Origin: an uncultured Slackia sp.
GTDB lineage: Bacteria; Actinomycetota; Coriobacteriia; Coriobacteriales; Eggerthellaceae
Assembly: GCA_900555495.1 (NCBI GenBank)
Contig: USLD01000011.1
Span: 1-15,801 of the forward strand
Length of the DNA stretch: 15,801 nucleotides
Direction: 5' to 3'
Below, piece by piece: positions 1 through 5,929 of the stretch (positions are counted from its first letter, which is position 1; the number at the start of each line of letters is the position of its first letter). The position numbers were made by a program, and so were the translations under genes. The notes beneath the pieces were generated by a model that was not told the origin of the DNA, searched no databases, and saw only the letters and a program-made list of their open reading frames with translations.

Positions 1-67
1 CTCCTTCTTGCGGCGAACGCACTCTTTTCGGGCACGATTCGCCGCCGCATGCGGCCCGCATATGAAA

Positions 68-102
68 ACCGCGCCTATAATCGATGGGATCACAAGCGCG
101 GT
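68..102 (-). terminator. Candidate weak terminator hairpin after thiD
   Basis: A 7-bp perfect inverted repeat (ACCGCGC at 68-74, GCGCGGT at 96-102) lies 37 bases beyond the thiD stop codon. It is flanked by A's at 65-67 and T's at 104-107, so each strand has a short U tract after the stem. The loop is long (21 bases) and the U tract is only about four, so it would be a weak terminator. Its place at the end of the thiM-thiE-thiD unit supports the role. The loop also contains TATAAT (76-81, plus strand) with no recognisable -35, so a plus-strand promoter cannot be excluded. Nothing else convincing is seen in bases 1-138. Confidence 0.35.
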
Positions 103-138
103 CTTTTCGGCAAACGGTACTTTTATTCTTGTATGCGG

Positions 139-942
139 TTATTCAGCGTGGCGATATTCCCACATATGATCGAGAGGGCCCGACCCTTTACCCATATCGA
201 ACCCCGCTTCGAGGGCGCCTGCGACATAGCGTTTCGCGGCCGCAACGGCCTGCGTGGCGCTATCGTCGCGCGCGAGACCGCAGGCGATCGCGCTCGAGAG
301 CGTGCAGCCCGTGCCGTGGGTGTTCTCCGTCTCGATGCGGCGACCCTCGAACCAATGCATGCCGTCGTCGCAACACAGCAGGTCGTCAGCCCCCGAAACC
401 CCATGACCGCCTTTGACGAGCACCGCGCCGGGCGTCATCGCCTTCAGCATGCGCGCCGCACGCTCCATATCGTCGCGCGTGCGCACTTCCATGCCGCACA
501 ACACCTCCGCCTCGGGGATATTGGGCGTGATTACCGAAGCAAGCGGGAAAAGCCGCTCGATGAGCGCTTCGCGAGCCTGATCGTCGATCAAAGACGCACC
601 GCTCGTCGATACCATGACCGGGTCGAGCACCACGTTTCGAGCGTCATGCGCCGCGAGCCCCTGCGCGATCGCTTCGGCGATAGGACGCGAGGAGACCATG
701 CCGATCTTCACGGCGTCGGGCCTGATGTCGGAAAACACCGCATCGATCTGCGCGCGCACGAAAGACGGGTCGGCATCGAGGACGCCGTAGACGCCGAGCG
801 TGTTCTGGGCAGTCAGCGCGGTGACGACCGTCTGTGCGAACAGCCCGAAGGCCTCGATGGTTTTGATGTCGGCCTGGATTCCCGCGCCGCCTGAGCTATC
901 GGAACCGGCAACGCTTACGACCGAAGGAACGCTATACGACAC
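139..942 (-). CDS. thiD: Hydroxymethylpyrimidine/phosphomethylpyrimidine kinase ThiD
   Basis: ThiD phosphorylates hydroxymethylpyrimidine twice to give HMP diphosphate, the pyrimidine partner for ThiE; it is cytosolic. The 267-residue length is normal for this ribokinase-fold family. Visible motifs are the N-terminal substrate and glycine region VAGSDSSGGAGIQAD (residues 11-25), the LDPVMVSTSG segment (106-115), TPNIPEAEVL (139-148), VLVKGGHG (174-181) and the anion hole with the catalytic cysteine, NTHGTGCTLSS (Cys213). The start is GTG, with AGGGAAGGAG a few bases upstream. It overlaps the end of thiE by 11 bases, so translation is probably coupled. It is the last gene of the riboswitch-controlled unit. 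No ThiE or TenA fusion is present. The identification is secure. Confidence 0.95.
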   Translation of the reverse strand: MSYSVPSVVSVAGSDSSGGAGIQADIKTIEAFGLFAQTVVTALTAQNTLGVYGVLDADPSFVRAQIDAVFSDIRPDAVKIGMVSSRPIAEAIAQGLAAHDARNVVLDPVMVSTSGASLIDDQAREALIERLFPLASVITPNIPEAEVLCGMEVRTRDDMERAARMLKAMTPGAVLVKGGHGVSGADDLLCCDDGMHWFEGRRIETENTHGTGCTLSSAIACGLARDDSATQAVAAAKRYVAGALEAGFDMGKGSGPLDHMWEYRHAE

Positions 943-1600
943 GTTCGACTCCTTCCCTCAACACGGACGCGGCCGCTTCGATATCGTCGGCGGCGAACAC
1001 CGCCGAAACCACCGCAGCGCCCTCGACGCCCGTATCCTGCAAGCAAGACAGCGTGGCGGGTCCAAGGCCGCCGATGCCCACCACGGGAATGGAGACGGCC
1101 GCGCAGATTCGCACGAGCTCCTCGCGAGCCACGATAACCGCATCAGGCTTGGTGGCCGTGGCGATCAGGGCGCCCACGCCCAGATAGTCGGCCCCTGCGG
1201 CCTCGGCGGCACGCGCCTGCTCGACCGTCTGCGCCGAAACGCCGACGATCCTGTCGGGACCGAGCACGGCGCGCGCCTGCGCGCAGGCCGTGTCGCTTTG
1301 CCCCACATGCACGCCGTCGGCGCCGCACGCGAGCGCAGCCTGCACGTCGTCGTTGATGACGAAGGGGACCCGTGCGTCGGGACACGAATCCGCAAGGGCC
1401 GCCGCAATGGAGCGATACGCATCCTCGAGCCTTTCGCTCGACGCCTCCTTATCGCGCAGCTGCAAAAACGTGGTGCCGCCGCGCACGGCGTCGACGCAGC
1501 ACGTCTCGAGCGTGCGTCCGCGAAGCCAGGCATCGTCGGTCACAGCATACAGGCGCAGGCACTCGGGATGCTCGCGAAGATACGCGCGAGGAGCGTCCAT
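932..1600 (-). CDS. thiE: Thiamine-phosphate synthase ThiE
   Basis: ThiE condenses HMP diphosphate with hydroxyethylthiazole phosphate to thiamine monophosphate. The protein is 222 residues, normal for this TIM-barrel family. Motifs include LYAVTDD (17-23), FLQLRDKEAS (45-54, diphosphate binding), FVINDDVQAALACGADGVHV (80-99), the GVSAQT segment (120-125), GADYLGVGALIATATK (136-151) and VVGIGGL near the end. The family's usual G-P-[VI]-[FY] before the TxTK motif reads GALIATATK here, a mild variation. The frame is open well upstream, but the start is fixed by the ATG that overlaps the thiM stop by one base (TAATG), with GAGGTGG upstream. Translation is therefore coupled to thiM. Confidence 0.95.
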   Translation of the reverse strand: MDAPRAYLREHPECLRLYAVTDDAWLRGRTLETCCVDAVRGGTTFLQLRDKEASSERLEDAYRSIAAALADSCPDARVPFVINDDVQAALACGADGVHVGQSDTACAQARAVLGPDRIVGVSAQTVEQARAAEAAGADYLGVGALIATATKPDAVIVAREELVRICAAVSIPVVGIGGLGPATLSCLQDTGVEGAAVVSAVFAADDIEAAASVLREGVERVV

Positions 1601-2442
1601 TACGCCACCTCTGTCACTGCGGCCGCCTCGGCAAGAGACGCGCCCGTCGCACGCGAAAGAGCGTCCATCAGGTACGTATGGTAGCTGCCCGTGCCGTCGG
1701 CCTCGGTCATGCGAGCAGCGGCCTCCTGGCCTGCGGCGCCCATATGCACCACGGCGGCAAGCGCCGCTTCGAGCATCGAATCTCCCGCACAGGCGGCATA
1801 GGCGCCGCATAGGACGGAAAGCATGCAGCCCGAGCCCGTGATGCGGCCCTGCAGCGGCGAGCCGTTGCGCACTGCGAACGCGCGCGTCGCGTCGGCCACG
1901 ATGTCGATCGGGCCGGTGATGGCCACGACGCATCCCGCCTTGGCGGCGAAATCGCGCGCGAAGGCGGCCGCCTCGGCGATATCCTCCTCGGCGCAGACCG
2001 CATCGGCGGGGTTCACGTCGACGCCCTGAGTGGCCGCGGCATTGCCTGCGAGGGCTTTGATTTCGCTCATGTTGCCGCGCACCAAAGCCACGGGGAACGT
2101 ATCGAGCAGCTCGCAGGCCGTGGCCGTGCGCAGCTTCGATGCGCCTGCGCCCACGGGATCGAGTACGATCGGATGGCCCAGTTCGGCCGCCTTCGCGCCC
2201 GCGACCTTCATGCCGGCGATCGTCTGCTTGTTCAGCGTGCCGATGTTGAGCACGAGCGCGCCGCAGATGGACGTGATGTCGTCCACGTCGTCGGGCTCGT
2301 CGCTCATGATGGGACTGGCGCCCGCAGCCAGAACGGCGTTCGCGCAGCTTTCGACCGTCACGTAGTTGGTGATGCAGTGTACGAGCGGCGCGCAAGCGCG
2401 CACGGCGTCGGCACGGTCGGAAATGGATGCAGTAAGAGACAT
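1600..2442 (-). CDS. thiM: Hydroxyethylthiazole kinase ThiM
   Basis: ThiM phosphorylates 4-methyl-5-(2-hydroxyethyl)thiazole, salvaging the thiazole half of thiamine for ThiE. The 280 residues show the family motifs: PLVHCITNYVT (19-29), the alanine-rich segment ending in GASPIMSDEP (41-50), LNIGTL (65-70), LDPVGAGAS (94-102), VRGNMSEI (121-128), VVAITGPIDIV (172-182) and the anion-hole catalytic-cysteine loop RITGSGCMLS (Cys206). ATG at 2442 follows the TPP riboswitch directly. Its only good Shine-Dalgarno, AGGGAG, is nine bases upstream and belongs to the riboswitch's conserved 3' strand. It is the first gene of thiM-thiE-thiD. No de novo thiazole genes are in view, so this reads as a salvage operon. 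Confidence 0.96.
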   Translation of the reverse strand: MSLTASISDRADAVRACAPLVHCITNYVTVESCANAVLAAGASPIMSDEPDDVDDITSICGALVLNIGTLNKQTIAGMKVAGAKAAELGHPIVLDPVGAGASKLRTATACELLDTFPVALVRGNMSEIKALAGNAAATQGVDVNPADAVCAEEDIAEAAAFARDFAAKAGCVVAITGPIDIVADATRAFAVRNGSPLQGRITGSGCMLSVLCGAYAACAGDSMLEAALAAVVHMGAAGQEAAARMTEADGTGSYHTYLMDALSRATGASLAEAAAVTEVA

Positions 2443-2448
2443 GGTTTC

Positions 2449-2543
2449 GGACTCCCTTCGTTGGCATTATCCACATCAGGTTCATCGGGTCGGGACGCGC
2501 ACGCCCCCTCTCAGCCCGCTACGACGAGCTCCCCGTATGTGCG
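2449..2543 (-). promoter_or_regulatory. TPP riboswitch (THI element) controlling thiM-thiE-thiD
   Basis: Read on the minus strand, the 5' leader of thiM carries the THI-box signature in order: ACGGGGAGC, then GCTGAGA, then ACCC, TGAACCTGAT, TGGATAATGCCAACG and AAGGGA. The aptamer binds thiamine diphosphate and lowers expression. No separate anti-terminator or terminator fits between aptamer and start codon. The conserved AGGGA(G) is the thiM ribosome binding site, nine bases before ATG, so direct translational occlusion by the folded aptamer is the likely mechanism (inference). The closing P1 helix is weak as I draw it (about two pairs). Boundaries are approximate. Confidence 0.93.
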
Positions 2544-2547
2544 GCCG

Positions 2548-2553
2548 ATTATA
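2548..2553 (-). promoter_or_regulatory. -10 element of the thiM riboswitch promoter
   Basis: A perfect TATAAT on the minus strand sits a few bases before the aptamer. The expected start site, 6-8 bases on, would place the transcript's 5' end at or just before the first conserved aptamer bases. No TTGACA-like -35 is found at 16-18 bases; that position holds a small hairpin (2561-2578, TGCC-GAAA-GGCA core). The perfect hexamer and its position make a promoter plausible. The gap from here to the thiN stop (2554-2646) has no strong terminator, so read-through from thiN is possible. Confidence 0.6.
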
Positions 2554-2646
2554 GACCCTCGCATGCCTTTCGGCACGCACAACCGCCGAATAGCGTCCGA
2601 ACGGCGTCGAGCGTCGCCCGCATCGAAGGAGGCGGGGGCGAACCGC

Positions 2647-3312
2647 CTAAGCGCGCCTTATCAGCTTCAGCTGTTCGAGCGGAAGAGCCGGCAGATACAC
2701 TGCGAGCGTGCCCGAAGACACCTGGATGCGCACCGGACGGCCGACGAACTCGTTCGAAAGGCCCAGCGTGACGTCGCTTGCAAGCTCGACGTCGTCGGCG
2801 GCGTACTTCGCGCCGCGCTCGGTCACGCCCACGGCCGCATCGGAAAGCGAAAACACCGAAAACGTGCCCGATTCCAGCGCCGGAAGCTCGAGGATGTCGC
2901 AGCACGACGGCGAAAGGACCGCGAGCACGACCCCCTCCCCCACGGCCACGGCACGCATGCCCGCATGCGCAGCGCCCGCAAGCGCCGCGATCGTGGCGTG
3001 CGTGTGGTCGAGGCGTCCGCCCAAAGCGCCATAGACGGCGACGGAGGCGTATCCCCGCAGACGGGCCCAATCCAAAGCCAGCGCCGTGTCGCTATCGTCT
3101 TTCATGGACGGATGGCGCTCGACGGGCACATCGTGCGGAACATACCCGAGCGAGTCGAAATCGCCCAGGGCGAAATCGGGCGAAAAGCCTGCGTCGCGCA
3201 GGGACGCATAGCCGCCGTCGACCGCGACCGTCGCGTCGAAGCGCTCGTTTCCGAAATGGGCCGCGTCGAACGACGCCGCGCCCACCAAGGCGCATTCGAA
3301 TCCCGTATTCAC
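2647..3312 (-). CDS. thiN: Thiamine pyrophosphokinase (thiamine diphosphokinase)
   Basis: The enzyme moves a diphosphate from ATP onto thiamine, giving the active cofactor in one step from imported thiamine. With the start chosen here the protein is 221 residues, typical for bacterial ThiN. Motifs are VAVDGGYASLRDAG (29-42), FALGDFDSLGY (47-57), the acidic substrate site KDDSDTALALDWA (71-83) and GALGGRLDHT (95-104), followed by the C-terminal beta-sandwich thiamine-binding region. The frame stays open back to a TTG at 3411, but GTG at 3312 has a strong GGAGG ten bases upstream. The shorter form also starts where the family usually does and leaves room for the rnpB promoter region. It is not under the riboswitch, which begins downstream of it. 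Confidence 0.9.
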   Translation of the reverse strand: MNTGFECALVGAASFDAAHFGNERFDATVAVDGGYASLRDAGFSPDFALGDFDSLGYVPHDVPVERHPSMKDDSDTALALDWARLRGYASVAVYGALGGRLDHTHATIAALAGAAHAGMRAVAVGEGVVLAVLSPSCCDILELPALESGTFSVFSLSDAAVGVTERGAKYAADDVELASDVTLGLSNEFVGRPVRIQVSSGTLAVYLPALPLEQLKLIRRA

Positions 3313-3332
3313 CTTGACATGACCTCCCGTCG

Positions 3333-3355
3333 AAAAAGCGCGCTTGGAAACGCGC
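3333..3355 (-). other. Small GC hairpin with T run in the thiN leader
   Basis: On the minus strand, GCGCG (3355-3351) can pair with CGCGC (3342-3338) around an 8-base loop. Five T's follow (3337-3333), about ten bases before the GGAGG of thiN. It has the layout of a small terminator or attenuator, but the stem is only five base pairs. It may instead be chance in GC-rich DNA. Confidence 0.25.
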
Positions 3356-3410
3356 GAAGCATGCGTAGAAACGATGCGCGCGAAGTTCTTCGCCCGCATC
3401 CTGCGGGCCA

Positions 3411-3416
3411 ATGATA
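3411..3416 (-). promoter_or_regulatory. Candidate thiN -10 element facing away from rnpB
   Basis: TATCAT on the minus strand (five of six bases match the consensus) overlaps the opposite-facing rnpB -10 (TACAAT, 3415-3420) by two bases. No -35 is visible for it. A transcript from here would begin near 3404. Its 5' end would then carry the 7-bp palindrome at 3392-3408 (GCCCGCA / TGCGGGC), ahead of a leader of roughly 90 bases before the thiN GTG. Confidence 0.4.
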
Positions 3417-3420
3417 CAAT
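3412..3420 (+). promoter_or_regulatory. Extended -10 promoter of rnpB
   Basis: TGA-TACAAT matches an extended -10 (TGn plus a hexamer with five of six consensus bases). It lies about 13 bases before the first P1 base of the RNase P RNA, so the start site would be near 3427. No TTGACA-like -35 is present. In its place are two adjacent inverted repeats: CGAAG-TT-CTTCG (3381-3392) and GCCCGCA-TCC-TGCGGGC (3392-3408). An extended -10 that does not need a -35 would fit. Confidence 0.65.
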
Positions 3421-3429
3421 AGCCGTCGC

Positions 3430-3783
3430 TATGCGGGCCGGATGGTCGCGGGGGGCCTGAGCCCCATGAGGAAAGTCCGGGCTTCTTGAGGCAGGATGCC
3501 GGCTAACGGCCGGGCGGGGAAACCCGACGGAAAGTGCTGAAGAAACTTAAACTCCCACTGGCGCATTCGCGTTAAGAGAAAAGCTGAGAAGGTGCGGTAA
3601 GAGCGCACCAGCATGCTGGTAACAGCATGGCTTGGTAAACCCCATCCGAAGCAAGGGCGAATAGGCATGCGATACGGTTGAGCCTCTCCGTGCATGCGGG
3701 TAGCCTGCTTGAGGCGCGCGGCGACGCGCGTCCTAGATAAATGACCGTCTTCGAAGACAGAACCCGGCTTATAGGCCCGCTAC
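3430..3783 (+). ncRNA. rnpB: RNase P RNA (bacterial class A)
   Basis: This is the catalytic RNA that trims the 5' leader from pre-tRNAs, working with the RnpA protein. Diagnostic conserved stretches appear in order: GAGGAAAGTCCGGGC (from 3468), GCCGGCTAACGGCCGGGC (P7-P10 side), GGTGCGGTAAGAGCGCACC (P11/P12), TGGTAACAGCATGG, GGTAAACCCC, AGCAAGG...GAATAGG, GTAGCCTGCTTGAGG, AGATAAATGACCGTC (from 3735) and ACAGAACCCGGCTTATAGG (from 3757). P1 is GCGGGCC (3433-3439) with GGCCCGC (3774-3780). An outer GCCGT (3422-3426) / ACGGC (3782-3786) pairing could extend the precursor ends. The exact ends are estimates. It is the only plus-strand gene here. Confidence 0.97.
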
Positions 3784-3796
3784 GGCGAACGATGCA

Positions 3797-3820
3797 ATGC
3801 TCCCTCCTGGGAGCATTTTT
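3797..3820 (+). terminator. Intrinsic terminator of rnpB
   Basis: An 8-bp stem (ATGCTCCC, 3797-3804; GGGAGCAT, 3809-3816) with a TCCT loop is followed directly by T's to 3820. It lies a few bases past the RNase P RNA and is a textbook rho-independent terminator. Confidence 0.92.
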
Positions 3821-3876
3821 CGTATACAGACGCCCCGCGCCCCCTCCTATTCCGGAACTCAGCCGGAACCGCGCAT

Positions 3877-3903
3877 AAAAAAAGCCCGCTTACGCGGGCT
3901 TTT
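3877..3903 (-). terminator. Strong intrinsic terminator after divIVA
   Basis: On the minus strand an AAAAGCCCGC / GCGGGCTTTT hairpin with a four-base loop (3890-3893) starts five bases after the divIVA stop codon and runs into seven T's (complement of the A's at 3877-3883). It ends the ftsZ-to-divIVA unit. The plus-strand side also ends in TTTT after the stem, so it may backstop transcription from rnpB as well. Confidence 0.92.
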
Positions 3904-3907
3904 CGCT

Positions 3908-4765
3908 TTAGTCGATATCTCCCAGGTCGAACGCGTCGGAAGCGTCGCCGTAGCCGCTCAGGTCCTTTTCGACCGTCGAAGGCTTCGGGGTGACAGGAAG
4001 GGTCACAGGCGTCGCAGGGGCGGCAGACACGGGTGCGGTATAGCTCGGAGCGACCGCTCCGGTGGCGCCGGCGGGAACGGCCTTGTGCACCGGGGCCTGG
4101 CTCGGACCGGCGAAGCGGGCATGCGCGCGCTTCTTGCCGTCTTTCTTGGCCAGCTCGTCCTCGACGTCGTCGAGCTTGGAGCTCGCGTCGTCGATGAACG
4201 CCCTCAAAGCCTCCGCGTAGACCTCGCAAGTCTCCTTGTGAGAGCGGTCGAGCTCGTCGATGGCATCCTCGATGCGAGCCTTCTCGGCGTTGGCGCGATC
4301 GATGATATCCGCGGCATCGGATTCGGCATCGGCCTTGATGCGCTTTGCTTCGCCGTTTGCAGCGTCGATGACCTCCTTGGCAGAACGCTGAGCGGTCACG
4401 AGCGCGTTGGCGATGGCGGAAGCGTCGTTTTCCTTCTCGGAAAGCTGGCGCTCGAGTTCGGCGATGCGCGCATCTTTCTCGTCATCGGTCAGAGGGGCAG
4501 CCTCCTGCTCAGCAGGCTCGTCGTCCACCTGAGCGGGAAGCGCGGGCTCGGCAAAGGCGGCATCCATATCCATGGGCTCGTCGTCATCGTAGGAGATGCC
4601 GTTCTCGAGCTCGTGGATGCGTGCGGTCAGCTCGTCGATTTCGGCATTGAGGCCGTCGATTTCGGCAGCGACGTGCTCGAGGAACACATCGACCTCGTCG
4701 ACGTCGTAGCCCTTGCGGTCGACCGTGAAGCTTTGGTTATGAATTTCTTCGGAAGTGATAGCCAT
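3908..4765 (-). CDS. divIVA: DivIVA-family polar/septal scaffold protein
   Basis: DivIVA (Wag31-like in actinobacteria) binds negatively curved membrane and recruits growth and division factors. The 285 residues begin with the typical lipid-binding N-terminal domain: IHNQSFTVDRKGYDVDEVDVF (from residue 8) with the GYD-x-DEV-x-x-FL pattern at 19-29, then a first coiled coil to about 55. An acidic, proline-containing insert (59-95, DDDEPMDMD) separates it from a long second coiled coil (about 95-215). The tail is rich in Pro, Ala, Thr and Val and ends in an acidic FDLGDID. ATG is preceded by AAGGAG at five bases. It is the last gene of its unit, 32 bases after yggT and directly before the terminator. 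Confidence 0.93.
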   Translation of the reverse strand: MAITSEEIHNQSFTVDRKGYDVDEVDVFLEHVAAEIDGLNAEIDELTARIHELENGISYDDDEPMDMDAAFAEPALPAQVDDEPAEQEAAPLTDDEKDARIAELERQLSEKENDASAIANALVTAQRSAKEVIDAANGEAKRIKADAESDAADIIDRANAEKARIEDAIDELDRSHKETCEVYAEALRAFIDDASSKLDDVEDELAKKDGKKRAHARFAGPSQAPVHKAVPAGATGAVAPSYTAPVSAAPATPVTLPVTPKPSTVEKDLSGYGDASDAFDLGDID

Positions 4766-4797
4766 GACAGCTCCTTAACGCGTATCGAGATGCCGAT

Positions 4798-5052
4798 CTA
4801 GAGAATGCCCACGATCAGCCGTACAGCGAATTGTAATACAAGCAGTGCGAAAATCGGCGATATGTCCACCATCCCGCCGATCGGAGGGATGAATCTTCTG
4901 AAAAGATCGAGAAACGGATCGCATACCTTGCCCAAAACGGTGTCGATGTCGGCGATGATGCCGCCCTTCTGCGGAATCCAGGACATGAGCACATACACGA
5001 ACAGGATCATCGTGTACACATCGGCCAAGGAGACGATGAGGTATTCGAGCAT
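4798..5052 (-). CDS. yggT: YggT-family small membrane protein
   Basis: This 84-residue integral membrane protein has two hydrophobic segments (about 3-25 and 64-83). Between them is the family's signature region: MSWIPQ (23-28), then DPFLDLF-RRFIPP and GGMVDISP. YggT proteins occur beside sepF and divIVA in many Gram-positive bacteria and cyanobacteria; a role in division, shape or osmotic stress is suggested, but the biochemical function is unknown. Its ATG follows the sepF stop directly (TAAATG, no spacer), so translation is very likely coupled. Length and context are normal. Confidence 0.9.
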   Translation of the reverse strand: MLEYLIVSLADVYTMILFVYVLMSWIPQKGGIIADIDTVLGKVCDPFLDLFRRFIPPIGGMVDISPIFALLVLQFAVRLIVGIL

Positions 5053-5898
5053 TTACATCAGCCCCTGGTCGCGCAGGCGGTTGGTCTCGCCCTCCGTGAG
5101 GCCGGCACCGCGCGTCAAGGCGAACACATGGCCCGAAACGCATTCAACGCGCGCATCGAGCGCGCAAGCGACGCCGAAACTGAAATCGAGAATGCGCTTG
5201 CCCAGGGCATCCGGCGTGCTGCGCAGAGAAAGCACCGCGACGTCGCCTGCCTTGAGGATCTTCGCGATACGCTCGGCATCGGCATAGCTTTCGGGCTTGA
5301 TCACGGTCAGGATGCGCGTCGCACGCTGCACGATACGCGGCTGAGCCTGGGCGGGCGCGGGCGCGGCGGCCTGAGGCTGCACATCGGCCGCGGGAATGGC
5401 GGGCATGGCGGGCACATCCTGAACGGCGGCGAAAGCGCCGGTCTGTGCGGAAGAGACGGACACGGGGGTCTTCGCGGCATGCGCGCCCTGGCTGGGCGGC
5501 GCGGGTTCGAAAGAGGTGTCGAAAGGAGCGGGACGCTGCTCTTCGACAGAAGTCGGGCGCTCGGCGCGGGCCGCGGCGTCGATCGCGTCTTCGTTAGGCG
5601 TGTACTGAGTATGCGCACGCACATCGTCGGCCGTTACGAGTTTCGGCATTTGAGGAGCGAACGATACGGTGGCCGCCGCGTCCTTGCGAGGCTCGCGGGC
5701 ATAATCGGCGTTGTCGTCGAACGCGTACTCGCCGAAATCCTCCTGGCCGAAATCGTCGTAGGAGTCGTCGTAGCGATCATCATGCGGCTCTTCATGCGAG
5801 GAAGACGGACGCGCATGCGAAGCGTCCTTGAACCCGAAGCGGTCTTTGAAATCGAGGCGATCCTTCAGATCGTCGAGTTTGGGGATCTTCAAATCCAT
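5053..5898 (-). CDS. sepF: Cell division protein SepF (FtsZ membrane anchor)
   Basis: SepF ties FtsZ filaments to the membrane and replaces FtsA in actinobacteria. The conserved globular domain is C-terminal (about 190-280). It contains RILTVIKPESYADAERI, then LKAGDVAVLSL, KRILDFSFGVACAL and the VFALT strand, and ends in RDQGLM. The N-terminal 30 residues (MDLKIPKLDDLKDRLDF...) alternate charged and hydrophobic residues and could form the membrane-targeting amphipathic helix. At 281 residues it is longer than the usual 150-220. The extra length is a disordered linker: an Asp/Tyr-rich acidic stretch (about 35-70) followed by an Ala/Pro-rich part. ATG has AAGGTG eight bases upstream. It sits between yggS and yggT, the standard order. 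Confidence 0.94.
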   Translation of the reverse strand: MDLKIPKLDDLKDRLDFKDRFGFKDASHARPSSSHEEPHDDRYDDSYDDFGQEDFGEYAFDDNADYAREPRKDAAATVSFAPQMPKLVTADDVRAHTQYTPNEDAIDAAARAERPTSVEEQRPAPFDTSFEPAPPSQGAHAAKTPVSVSSAQTGAFAAVQDVPAMPAIPAADVQPQAAAPAPAQAQPRIVQRATRILTVIKPESYADAERIAKILKAGDVAVLSLRSTPDALGKRILDFSFGVACALDARVECVSGHVFALTRGAGLTEGETNRLRDQGLM

Positions 5899-5929
5899 GT
5901 TGTTTCACCTTATCCTTCGAGCGAGACCG

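Noticed and set aside
1..61. Start of another minus-strand gene running off the left edge (ATG at 50 or 61)
   Set aside because: Only about 17-20 codons are visible, with no good ribosome binding site and no recognisable sequence; it cannot be supported from this window.
932..2485. A single 517-residue minus-strand frame covering thiM and thiE
   Set aside because: Only the part from 1600 downwards reads as ThiE. The upstream part is low-complexity Arg-rich translation out of frame with thiM, which itself has all ThiM motifs in another frame.
3429..3695. An 88-residue minus-strand frame opposite rnpB
   Set aside because: It is entirely antisense to the conserved core of the RNase P RNA, with no protein family features.
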